A DNA stretch of 64,000 bases, taken from the NCBI GenBank assembly GCA_036768485.1, contig JAVLUZ010000144.1, forward strand, positions 1,310,620 through 1,374,619. The letters run 5' to 3'. Under the pieces are notes generated by a model, which saw nothing but the letters and a program-made list of their open reading frames with translations, was not told the DNA's origin and ran no database searches. The stretch is from Mermis nigrescens (taxonomy: Eukaryota > Nematoda > Enoplea > Mermithida > Mermithidae). The position numbers and the translations under genes were made by a program. Shown in pieces: positions 10,547 through 22,000 of this stretch; the first letter of the stretch is position 1; every line of letters starts with the position of its first letter.

Positions 10547-11930
10547 AGTCTGTTTCATTTATACGAGAGCTTTTTCAGTAAATTTTTCTGAAGGAAATTT
10601 TTTTTAAATTTAAAAAACATTTTTAATGTATAATACAGTGACATTCCTTTTTTGGCTCAATAAGCATTCAAGACCTCTAATTCCGAATTTCTCGATCTGG
10701 ATTCTGAAACCCGGAAATAACGGTTTAATATAAAAAGTTTAGGCATCTTTTGCGGCTTAAGTCATGGAAACATTTAGGTGGTTTACAATGTTAGAGTATT
10801 TATCGAAAAAATCTTCACTAATGCGTAGAAAGCGGAATTTTTATAATACAGTAATAAAAAAGGGAAATAAAATTTAAAAAAAATAAATTGTAAGTAATTT
10901 AAAAAAATTTAAAAATTAAAAAAACCATCTTGTAGGTTATTTACTGTAACTCGACAGAAAAGTTGAGTAAAGGCGAGCGGCCACCGTTTTACATTTTTAA
11001 TGAACTAAACCGTCCAGGTAGACTCAATTCAAGCATTTAAACCGTGCTGTGACATACTACAGTAAGTGCGCTAAATTAAAAGCTTGCAGCAGGAATCGAA
11101 CCCGTGTTGCTTCGCGACAATCGGACGTTCTATAACTCTGCTAAGCGGAAGTTTTGGCGATCTTAAAAATGTTAGTCTATTGTGTTAAACGGTCGATTTA
11201 TGAGAAGCTAAATGCGCGAATTCCATTCACATTTTGCACGATCTGCTGAAAGGCGAGAACAAATTATGCCGTAAGAAATTTTATTGAAAAACCCTTCATT
11301 CCTATGTATGTAGCTACAGCGATCTCTAAATAACTTTCAGTAAATAGGGAAGGTAGATTTACTGTTGCCTCGGAAAAGATTTGCTGAAAACGCTCTCGGA
11401 TGAATGAAACAAACTTTAATTTCCAGCTGTCTGTGTTTGCGCGTGTGTCCGGAAGAAAGGGTTTTACTGCATTATCGAGTCATCCTCATATTTTGACACA
11501 ATGGGTATTCCGGGCACCTGATCCAGAATTTTCGATCAAAATAGCTCGATCGGGCTTATGGACCCGGGAACGACGGCTTACTATACAATGTTCAAGCGGC
11601 TCTAACGGAATTGACGCGAAGCCATGCTACCCTAGACTATCGACTCGACTGGTGTAAATCACTTTACACAGCAGTGTTACCTGACGAAAAACGCTTTTTT
11701 GTGTAATACCTCTACTGACCTTACTGTAGATTTTGAAGAAAATTCGCGTTTTGAAGTACAGGAGCCCAAACACCCTATCCATGACGTAAAAGTTGGATTG
11801 TTGTCTTTCTGCCGCAGCGCAGCTTGGATGGAATTTCCAAAATTTGGCCTTTGGGTTTGTCAGACCGCTGATTCCGAATAGACTACTTAAAATGCACGAT
11901 ATGGCGCCGTAAAACACATAGAGAACGGGA
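10547..11930 (+). repeat. Repeat K copy 2 (with a second partial copy)
   Basis: Collinear with 7557-9020. The block around TAATACAGTGACATTCC (about 10630) and the block around 11440-11930 both match parts of copy 1, so the segment is either rearranged or two overlapping copies. Confidence 0.6.
11081..11151 (-). repeat. tRNA-derived SINE-like segment 2
   Basis: Homologous to the segment at 7762-7832. On the minus strand: A-box-like TAGCAGAGTTATAG, better-preserved B box GGGTTCGATTCC, and the same CTTCCGCT lead. The D-arm region is mutated. Confidence 0.55.
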
Positions 11931-12120
11931 TAACAGGAAGTTAAGGAAGGTTTCGAAAACCACGATTCCTCATTGAGGACGAGCTCACAGCAAAACAGGA
12001 TATAAAATTATTCATTGTCTTTTGAATAATTGAGACCAAAATTATTTTGCAGCAATAAAATCTGAAGAACGAGGCACATTCATGCCTTGAGACATATAGG
12101 TTGTTTACAATCTTAGATTA

Positions 12121-12347
12121 TGTAACGGGCGCCGCTGCATACCTTCCGTTACGTGAGCAACATTTTACCCGCATCGGCTTCTGGATCTTCTGCTCTGCAT
12201 CTCGTGTGTAGTACTAACCGACTGCTCGGGCTCATGCTCACTTTTCTGCGCTAATATCCGATATAGTTGGGAAACAATATAACATTAACCTCACGGGTTT
12301 AACTCCAAAGCATCAATTTCAAATTGTGTAGTAGCACCTCTGCTACA
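12121..12347 (-). repeat. TRIM LTR (distal copy)
   Basis: 227 bp, TG...CA ends, highly similar to 12414-12641 with scattered substitutions. Their divergence suggests an old insertion. Confidence 0.88.
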
Positions 12348-12413
12348 CTCCTCCCCCTCTAAGAGAAGCGTGAGCGCAGACAACACCAGAGTTCGATCTC
12401 GGAGACCTCCAAC

Positions 12414-12641
12414 TGTAACGGGCGCCGCCACATACCTTCCGTTACGTGAGCAAAATTTTACCCGCTCCGGTTTCCCGGATCTTCGGCTCTGCATCTCGTG
12501 TGTAGTACTAACCGATTACTCGGGCTCTTGCTAACTTTTCTGCGCTAATATTCGATATAGTTGAGAAACAATATAACATCAACCTCATGGGTTTAGCTTC
12601 AAAGTATCAATTTCAAAATGTGTAGTAGCACCTCTGCTACA
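12414..12641 (-). repeat. TRIM LTR (proximal copy)
   Basis: 228 bp, direct repeat of the other LTR. It borders the primer-binding-site side. Confidence 0.88.
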
Positions 12642-12987
12642 ATTATTTATCGAAAAAATCTTCACTAATGCGTAGAAAGCGCAATTTTTATAATACGGTA
12701 ATCCAAACGGCAATCATATTCAACCTTGTCTTCTACATATACTAATCAGAACATGTCTAATTATTGGAAAGCCTTTTTCTGCCAAATTCTTTTCAGCGTT
12801 GCCTTATATTTACTCTACGCCGCCGATTTACATCGACGTACATAAAAGAAAACTGCAGGATTAAGACAGAATATAGAGAACTAAGGTGAATACCGTAGGT
12901 AATGAATTTACTGCTCTCCAATTCAACTCTTTAAACAAATTTCAATTTAAAATACAAATAAATAACAGGACAGGTAGGTGATCATTT
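12642..12987. other. 3' flank of ARFRP1
   Basis: Starts with a K-type block (TTATCGAAAAAATCTTCACTA) also seen near 10,800, then AT-rich sequence to the ARFRP1 stop. No canonical AATAAA was found on the minus strand. Confidence 0.4.
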
Positions 12988-13075
12988 TCACATTTCATTA
13001 TTAGTAGGCGGTCTGATGTGTGCGTTGCGCCGGACTCGTTCCACCATCCATTCGATGCTGTCGTGAACTTTTGTC
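12988..13075 (-). CDS. ARFRP1: ARFRP1 exon 7 (terminal)
   Basis: Acceptor AATTTTCAG ends at 13076. The first base completes Gly, then 28 codons and TGA. The C-terminal helix DSIEWMVERVRRN and the RPP tail are as in the family. Confidence 0.95.
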
Positions 13076-16000
13076 CTGAAAATTTCAATTTCAATTTGTA
13101 GCCTGTTGTATTTGACTAAATCAATCATAAAAGTTTACAAAAGATTGACCGCTAGTTTTTAGTTTTCAAGTGTTGTTTTAAATTACAAAAAATGAAAGGG
13201 AGGAACGCAGTTTGGAATCACTTTCTTGCCAATAGTGTTTTTCTGCTATTCTTGATTAAGAATCCGAAGCGGGAGGGGGGGGGTTCGCACCTCCCTCTCC
13301 CGAGAAACCAAAACCCTCCCAAAATTCAATTTTTGATTTTTTTTTCCGTTTTTTCGCAATTTTTTGATGCCAATGGATAGTGCTCGATGAGAAACGTCGA
13401 AAAATAGTTTTTTCGCCATACCACCATTTTTAAGGCCATTTTGTGACCTTCAAAAAATCTTGCACCACCCAGAATTTTCTTGCTGCCCACGTATGATCAT
13501 GAGGAAAGGGCGCAAAGCAACCAGGTTTCGAAAGAAAACATTTTTCTCCCAAAATTTTTTTCACTTGCTTTAAATGAAATTCTGTCATTATTTTTGATTA
13601 AAACAAAGTTAAAATACCGTAAAAGCTGGAATCTTTTTTAACGAAAAGAATTTTTAGTTCAAAAAACTTTTACGTATTAAAAAACTTTTCATTTTTTAAA
13701 TGACCAAAATTTCCTCTCATTTGAAAGAACAAGTTTTGTGTGCCTTCGAAGGGCGTGAAAATATTGTGACATGTTTTTTTAAATAACACTCCGTTTACAA
13801 CAGGCTATTCAGTCTTCCTTCATTTTCAAATGCTAGAAAATAGTTTTTAAACTTTAATCGTAATCATCGGATTCTCAGTGCCTTATTTGCCTAAAAGTGT
13901 TTGTTATTAGTTGAAGATCAGACTCGGTTCTGAAGTGCATCTTAACCAAACTAAAATTGAATATTCTTAATTTTTTAAACTTTCCTTGTCATACGTTGCA
14001 TTTTTCGGCTCTAAGAATTTTATTTTACAATTATGTAGCATTTAAATTGCGGAAAAGCTTTGCTTGAATCCACGAGTTTGGGTGAAAAATTCAAAACTGG
14101 TGCAAACGTCATCGGTCATAGGCAAACGTGGTTGGGGTTTGGGAGAGTTTAAACAATAGCTCAAATTTTTGGGTGGGGTAGTCGATCACATTAGCAGCAC
14201 ACCTGGGCGTGGGGAGGTTTGGGGGTATGCACCCCCCAGAAACCAAAATACCCCCCCCAGAATTCAATTTTTGAAATTTTTTCCGTTTCTCTTGCAATTT
14301 TTTTGATGCCAATGGATAGTTCTTCATGACAAACGTCGAAAAATGGTGTCTTTTGCGCCATCCCACCATATTTAAGGCCATTTTTAAGGCCATTTTTTGA
14401 TTTTTGAAAAGACTTGCACCCACAGAATTCTCTTGCTGCCCACGTATGATTAGCAGGATTCACGATCTTCGATTTTACGTCAAAAATGACCGAAATATCA
14501 AAAATCGAGTGAGGGGGAAGGATTAAGACCATAGGTAGGCAGCACCGATATTCGGGGGAGGGGGGCAAGATTTCTCAATGGTAAAAAAATGGCCCTTAAA
14601 ATTGTGGTATAGCAAAAAAACGCCATTTTTCAACGTTTCTCATCGAGCACTATCCATTGGCATCCAACATTGCGAAAAAAACCAAAAAAATTTTTTTTGG
14701 GGGGGGGGGGATTTTGGCTTTTGGGTTGTGCATAACCCCAAAACCTTCCCCACTCCCAGGTATGGTCAAGACTTTCTGTTTTCGCAGATGATGGGGGACG
14801 AACAACTTTGGGGGGGGATCCCCATCTCGATTTTAATGTAAGGTTCAGACCCTAATGGAATTCAGGTCTCTTTTTCCCGCAATTTCGCTTTATCAACAGA
14901 CCACACAATTTGGTCGCTGTACAATTAATCTCCCGATAGGCCTGAATAAGAATAAAAAATCCCAGAATAAATTTTTTCAAATTTTTCTTTCTTTTTTCCA
15001 TGTTTTTCAGCGTCGTCAAGAAATATTTCGGCGCAATGAAGAATAGATGTGCATTTTTTATGATTTTAGCCATTTTTATCATGATTTTTCAAATTTTCCT
15101 TATGACATAGGTGCACAAGTCAGCAAAGGGAGGGGATGAAATCCCAGAAATCCAGAACAGTAAATCAAAATGGTCAAAATAGCCCATAAAACCTTTTTTC
15201 GTGGTAATATTGCATTTTTAAAGCAGCATTTTCAGTCCATTTTGACTGCATTGTATTGTTTTTGACATTAAAAAAATGCAAAAAAATAATCAATTTCGCG
15301 CGCTTTTTGAGCAAAAAATTCATTAAAATAGACTAGCGCCCATACCTGGGCGTGGGGGGTTTATAGTGGAGGGGGCATGCAGCCTCCAGAAATTGAAATA
15401 CCCCCAAGAAACCAAAATATCCCCAGAATTCAATTTTTGAATTTTTTGTTTTTTCCGCAATTTTTTGATGCCAATGGATAGTGCTCGATGAGAAACCTTG
15501 AAAACTGGTGTTTCTTCGCCATATCAACATTTTTCGGCCATTTTTTGACCCTGAAAAAATCTTGCCCGAAACTTTGGTGCCGCCCACCTATGGAAGCGCC
15601 GGAAAAATTTCGAACATTTTCACTGTTTTTGACCTCAAAAATGATACAAAAAAGGTTCCATCAGCTCAAAATCGCCGGACAGTAGCCCGTCCGGCTGACC
15701 CTTCAGAAGAGGGGGTGATAATCACCATAAGCGTGGGCGGGGGGGGTCTAAGGGGTATGCACCCCCAAAAGGCCGAATACCCCCAGATTTGAATTTTCGA
15801 AATTTTCTGTTTTTATTGCAATTTGTTATGCCAATGGATAGTGCTCGATGAGAAACGTTGAAAAATGGTGGTTTCTTCGCCATACTACCATTTTAAGACC
15901 ATTTTCTCACAGTGGCGGATCCAGGATTTTCTTAAGGGGAGGCGGTACCTCTAAGGGGGGGGGCGGAACCCTGACTTGGGCGGAAAAATTAGCCGTTTTA

Positions 16001-19000
16001 ACCCGAAAATCGCTAAAAATCGCTCAAAAATCCTTAACTTTGCGCACTATTTTGGGCCGATAGGGGAGGGCGGCCGCCCCCCCTAAATCCGCCCCTGTTT
16101 TCTCACCTTTGAAAAATCTTGTAACCCCAGAATTTTGGTGAGCTGCCCATGTATGGTGGTAGTAACCCCCTTAAGTGCATGTGCGATTAGTGATATTTAC
16201 ATTTAACATTCTTGTCGCTCTAAAAACTCAAATTTGAGTCAGACTGGGTACTTTTTATACAGAACAAAGCTTTAGCAGCTATTGCAACGATTTCTCGATT
16301 GTTTTTCGGCGATTACGTCCATTTCTGCATCAATTTAGCGACTTATCCACAATAAAAACGTTAAAAAATTTCGAAATTATTCGCTTTTTTTGCGTTCGAA
16401 ATAACTCTGTATATGTATATCAAAAGACAGCGAAAAAGCTGGTACTTCAATCATAGTATACGAATTTTCGGATGTTTGAAAGTTCTAGGAAAATTTAGGA
16501 TTCCTCCTCTTGTCAAAAAAATATTAGATCCGCCATCATGCATGTAACGGTGCAAAATTTAACGAGCAGGGTCCCCGGCCATTTTTAGGAGGGGAAGATT
16601 TTTTTTGGCCAAAAAGGCCGAAAATCGCCTGAAAACTGCCGAAAAAAATTCAATTTGTTTTAAATCAAGGGGGTGGGTGGCATACGTGGGCAGCAAGAAA
16701 ATTCTGGAGGGGGGGGTGCAAGATTTTTTGAAGGTCAAAAAATGGCCTTGAAAATCGTGGTATGGCGATAAAAACCCAATTTTTCGACGTTTCTCATCAT
16801 GCTCTATCCATTGGCATCAAAAAATTGCGAAAAAAACGAAAAAAATTTTCAAAAATTGAATTATGGGGGGTATTTGGATTTCTGGGGGGGTATTTTGGTT
16901 TCTGTGGGGGAGGGTGCATACCCCCCAAACCCCCCACGCCCAGGTGTGGTGGGCGGTAAAGATTTCCTGGCTCTAAGGTGGTACGGTGATATGCCCGCCA
17001 TTGAATAGATGAAAACCGCTAAAAAGTGTTCGTTTTGCCCTAAAATAAATTTTTCGACGCTGTATCGACCAATCATTTGGGTCAGTACGGAATTTTTATT
17101 TGTTTATTTATTTTTTAATATTTTAAAAATGCATATTTCAATAATTCTCTTAATATACTATACCCTACGTCATGAGCGTACGCAGGAAGGGTGGGGTCGC
17201 GGCCACACCTGGGCGTGGGGGATTTGGGGGGTATGCACCCCCCAGAAACCAAAATATCCCCCCCCAGAATTCAATTTTTGAAATTTTTTTCGTTTTTTTC
17301 GCTATTTTTTGATGCCAGTGGATAGTGCTTGATGAGAAACGTCGAAAAATAGTGTTTTTATAACCATACCACCATTTTTAAGGCCATTTTTTGACCTTCA
17401 AAAAATCTTGCACCCCTCAGATTTTTTTTGCTGCCCACGTATGGTCGCGGCCGTCCCCCCTTAACCCAAACATAATTTTGGAAAGCAAAGAATATGGAAG
17501 AAAATTGGCATCTTTTCATCAAAAAACCTCAAAATTTTCAGGAATAATTATTTTCGTTAATTTAGGCCCGATGCTGCCAAAATAGCTTAAGCGATAGAGC
17601 ATGTTTGGAAATGTCAGAAAATGCGCTTTAATTAGTGCCCCGGCGAACATATCCCGTAATATAGGGTCACCGATTTCGGCCCGCCTCCCCCTTAAAAAGA
17701 ATTCTGCGTACGCCCCTGCTCTACAGGCATGTATCTCTGGGGGAAGGGAGGGGGGTCCGGACCATAGGTGGGCGGCACCAAAGTTCTCGGGGAGGGCGTG
17801 CATGATTTCTTTGAAGGTCAAAAAATGGCCTTAAAAGTAGTGGTATGGCGAAAAAACACCATTTTTCAACGTTTCTCATCGAGCACTATCCATTGGCATC
17901 AAAAATTGCGGAAAAAACGAAAAATTCTCAAAAATTGAAATCTGGGGGTATTTTGATTACTGGGGGGGGGTATTTTGGTTTCTCGGGGGGTACATACCCC
18001 CAACCCACCCCCCCACGCACAGGTATGGTCCGGACTCCCCAAATTCGGAAGACTATGACTTTTTAAACGTCATTTTGCGCTATTTTTCGGCCTTTTTGGG
18101 CTTAGTCCCCCGAAAATTGGTGTTGGTCCCCCACTAAAAGTAGGACGGCCAGCTGCGTGCCTGATGCTCTACGTGATAAGAGTAGAATAACACATGGGCG
18201 TGGGGGTTTGGAGGGTATGCACCCCCCAGAAATCAAAATACCCCCCCAGATTCAAATTTTGAAATTTTTTTCGCTTTTTTAGCGATTTTTTGATGCCATT
18301 GGATAGTGCTCGATGAGAAACGTCGAAAAAGGGTGTTTTTTTCGCCGTACGACCACTTTTAAGACCATTTTTTGACATTTGAAAATTTTTCATTCCCCCC
18401 CCTCAGAATTTTGTCGCTGCCCACCTATGAGTAGAACTGTAGTTTTACGGAACACCAGCTTTATAAACATTGCAAGAAAAGTTTCTCTGCTTACCAGATC
18501 GAGCATTACAACGAAATGACAAATATGAGATATTTTCAACAATTAAGTGTAAATTGCTAAAACGATATGGCGAACTTTTGATATTCCGTTTAAATTTAAG
18601 AAAAACTCCGGACTTTTTACATTAAAAATAAGGTCAAATACCCTTTCAAAGCCGAAATAGGCATAACTGTACAATCTCGCCTGCCTAATTTTCTTGAACT
18701 TTCGTGAAAAACGGTTTTAATTTCGGCCACACTAAGGCAATCCTAAAAAATTACAACAAAAATAAAAAATATAATATAGTCAGCAGCATACATGCACAGC
18801 ATGGGAATTCTGGGGGGGGGTGAAAACCTAAAGTGCCTTTTTTGGGCCCGAAAATGGCCGGTACGCGTTAAAAAACATCGTTTTTTGGCGTTTCTGACGA
18901 TACTCTATCCTTCTAGAGCATAAAATCATGAAAGAAATTTCGAAAAAAGTCGAATAAATTGACCAATATATCGCTCAAGACATGAATATATGGCGCGAAG

Positions 19001-22000
19001 CGCCGAAAATTTGGCGATTTTGAGCAAATAGATAGCCAAAAACCCTTAAAAAGACACTTTTTCTACCAATTTTCAGGTAAGTTTAGGAAACTTTTGAAAA
19101 CTCGCCAATTCTGGAGGGTGAATAATTCTTTTGCGGGGGGTGAAAAATGATTCTGCGGGGGCGAAAATTCCCCCAAACCCCCAAAGATCATGTATGGTCA
19201 GCAGACGTACACAGCATTTAAATCCTGGGGGTGGAAGCGGGGGGGTGAAATTTTGTGACTTTTTTGGGCAGAAAAATGGTGGATACGCGTCTAAATCATT
19301 CTTTTTCCTAGAAAATTAAAACAAAAGATTTCGACAAAATCAAAGAAAAATTAGTTATAAATAAAACTGATTATAAATTTGGAAAAATGAATTGGATTTT
19401 TACAAGAAGTTCAAAAATTTTCCAGCAACTGGCTATTGAACCTAAGCAAAATGACTGGGACCCCAGAATAATGGCCGAATTTCCGAAAAAATCATACGAA
19501 ATGTGCTGCTTCAAGCGTTTTTAGCTAAAAATTATATAAAAAATGTCAAATTTTCGGCACTTGGCGTGATTTTCTCATTTTTAACTACATTGTGATCCAT
19601 TTATTCGAATTTTTCCCCTATTAAATTATTCGAATTTAATGCAGTAGAAGAAACGAGCGCTGCCCAAAGTGTAAGCAACATCATATTGACGAATGCCCAT
19701 TATACGTGGGCAGCAAGAAAATTCTAGGAGGGGTGCAAGATTTTTGAAGGTCAAAAAATGGCCTTAAAAATGGTAGTATGGCGATAAAAACACCATTTTT
19801 CGACGTTTCTCATCAAGCACTATCCATTGGCATCATCAAAAATTGCGAAATAAACGAAAAAAATTTCAAAAATTGAATTCTGGGGGGTAATTTGATTTCT
19901 GGGGGGAGGGGGTATTTTGGTTTCTGGGGGGTGCATACCCCCACGCCCAGGTGTGATGCCCATCGCTTCTAGCCAAAAAAGCACTTTTAAAACACTTTTC
20001 GAGGCTGAACCCCAAGACCCCATGCTGTATACACATGTATGGACTATGGCGCATGGTTTGTATCCTGTAAATCCGAAAACCTCACCAGAATAAGGAAGAC
20101 CCCGCGGATTGTATTTTTGGCACTTTTGCCCCCTCAGAACCCCAGAATTACGTCACTGCCTACCTATGGCAGAGACCATACGTGTAACGGCTTGAAATTC
20201 CGGATGGGGGTTCCTAGCATACATGTATAGCATGGGAATTCTGGGAGGGGGGGTGAAATAATAAAGTGCCTTTTTTGGGTCAAAAAATGGTTAGGTACGT
20301 GTCAAAAACATAGTTATTCCGTGTTTCTAACGATGCTCTATCCTTCTAGAGCATAAAAACATAAGAAAAATTCGAAAAAATTGAAAAAGTCGAATCAAAT
20401 TGAACAAAACATGATCAAAACACCCCTCCGATGAGCAGCCACTTTATCGTAGTGGAGGGGTTTGAGTGCCTCAATGAAGTTAACTGAGAGGCCAGACTAA
20501 AGAGCTGCTCCCCAGGGCTTGAGTGGCTACTGGGCATGTCTGGCGGACTGGTGGCCGTCAGAAGTTGGCAGGGTGAGCCCATTATGGGATCACTAGGGGC
20601 CCTGCTGGGACCTAACTGTCAACTTGCTGAGTTTGTCAGCCATGAACCAACTCACTGTTCTATAACCATGATGGAGTTATTAGAGACCGGCCCTCAGTAT
20701 CCGGCAGACGAGGGTTCTAAAATCTCCAGAAACCCAGCCAGCACTACGTCGTTGCAAGGCAATGTTTGCGGTCATGCTACTTGCAGCCCAGACTAGTGGT
20801 GTGTTGTCACAGGGCATCACTGGTGGTCCGAGCTACTTGTGGCTCCTCAGTCGCCATAGGGAACCAGGTGGCAGTTGAGGGCGATGCTACTGGAACACCT
20901 GCGAAAAGGGACTCCTTTGGAGAACCTTTCGGAGAAACTGGGCTCCATAAATTTGCGCAAGCAACTCAGTGGGGCCCAGAAGCGAAAACTTCGTAAGCAG
21001 GCTCGTGCTGCCAGAGCCCTCCAGGGATCTGGCACTAACCTGCCCGAAGTTACAGGTTCTGATTCGAGCAGGGGCACTGGGCAGAATACTGCTCAGGAGG
21101 ACCCAGCTACCTCAGAATCCTAGGGCAATTAGTAGTGGGGGAGCACAGCAAGCAATTGCTGTTGCACACTTAACTCCTAAGCCCAACAAACAGGCCAAGC
21201 GGCGACATCCTAAGGATGACACGCCCACTAGCCTGACACAGCCAGCTAAAAGGTCTAAAAGACCTTCTAGTTATAAAGCAGCAGTTGAGGAATCACTGAA
21301 AGTTGGTATTGTCGACTTCAGCAGCGAAGGCGGCATTCCAGCTGATAAGCTTGATACACTCACTGCTGTCTTAACTACAGCCTTGGATCAGGTCGCAAGC
21401 ACTAGCAAGACCCCTCCAAGGTTTCACTCTTCTGGCCTGTCACATGGCGTTTTTTATATGACATGTGCAGATCAGTTCACTCTGGATTGGCTGAAGAACA
21501 CCTTAGCTAATCTTGATCCACCCTGGGAAGGAGCTGATCTGCGCGTTTGCAGCAAATCAGAACTTCTATAGTTGACCAAGTTCACAGTGTTTTTCCCTGG
21601 CTTAGCTGACAGGGACTCTGTGTTTTCCAGACTGCAGAACCAGAACCCTGGTTTGTGCACTGGCCTTTGGAGAATCTACAAACGGGAGGAAAAAGAAGGT
21701 CAAACCTTCTTTGTCCTGGGAGTGGACCATCCATCGGTCCAGGTGCTTAAGCAGCTGGACTTCAGGCCTTATTTCAAACTTGGGCGTGTCACTTTGATGA
21801 CACATACCAAGTTGGAATAAGCGCTATAATTCGTACATAGATTAGGATGGTTGGTACTAGTACTCTCCCATCCCAATCAGTACTGGAATTATTCCAGATC
21901 AACTTGCAGCATAGCCAAGGTGCGACTGGTGTACTTAGTCGCTGCCTAGCAAAACTGCAGACAAAACTAGCGTTGATCCAGGAGCCTTGGATCTATAAGA

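Larger units (their letters stand above)
12121..12641 (-). mobile_element. TRIM (miniature LTR retrotransposon), 521 bp
   Basis: Two ~227-bp LTRs (12121-12347, 12414-12641) flank only 66 bp. Read on the minus strand each LTR starts TGTAGCAGAGG and ends CCCGTTACA. The internal part begins, after 2 nt, with a primer-binding-site-like TGGAGGTCTCCGAGATCG and ends with a purine tract AGAGGGGGAGGAG next to the second LTR. The 4-bp flanks ATTA (12117-12120) and ATTA (12642-12645) are a TSD. The flanking sequence continues a repeat whose uninterrupted form lies at about 10791-10840, which gives the empty site. No coding capacity, so it depends on another element's enzymes. Confidence 0.9.

Noticed and set aside
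12291..12494. 67-codon ORF on the minus strand
   Set aside because: Spans a TRIM LTR, the 66-bp internal part and the next LTR; no coding pattern.
13192..13380. 62-codon ORF and many similar ones across 13-29 kb
   Set aside because: They read through family B bodies; the same frames recur in each copy without selection for coding.
20424..20470. Hammerhead-type ribozyme at the LINE 5' end
   Set aside because: GATGAG is present but the catalytic core (CUGANGA...GAAA) is not complete.
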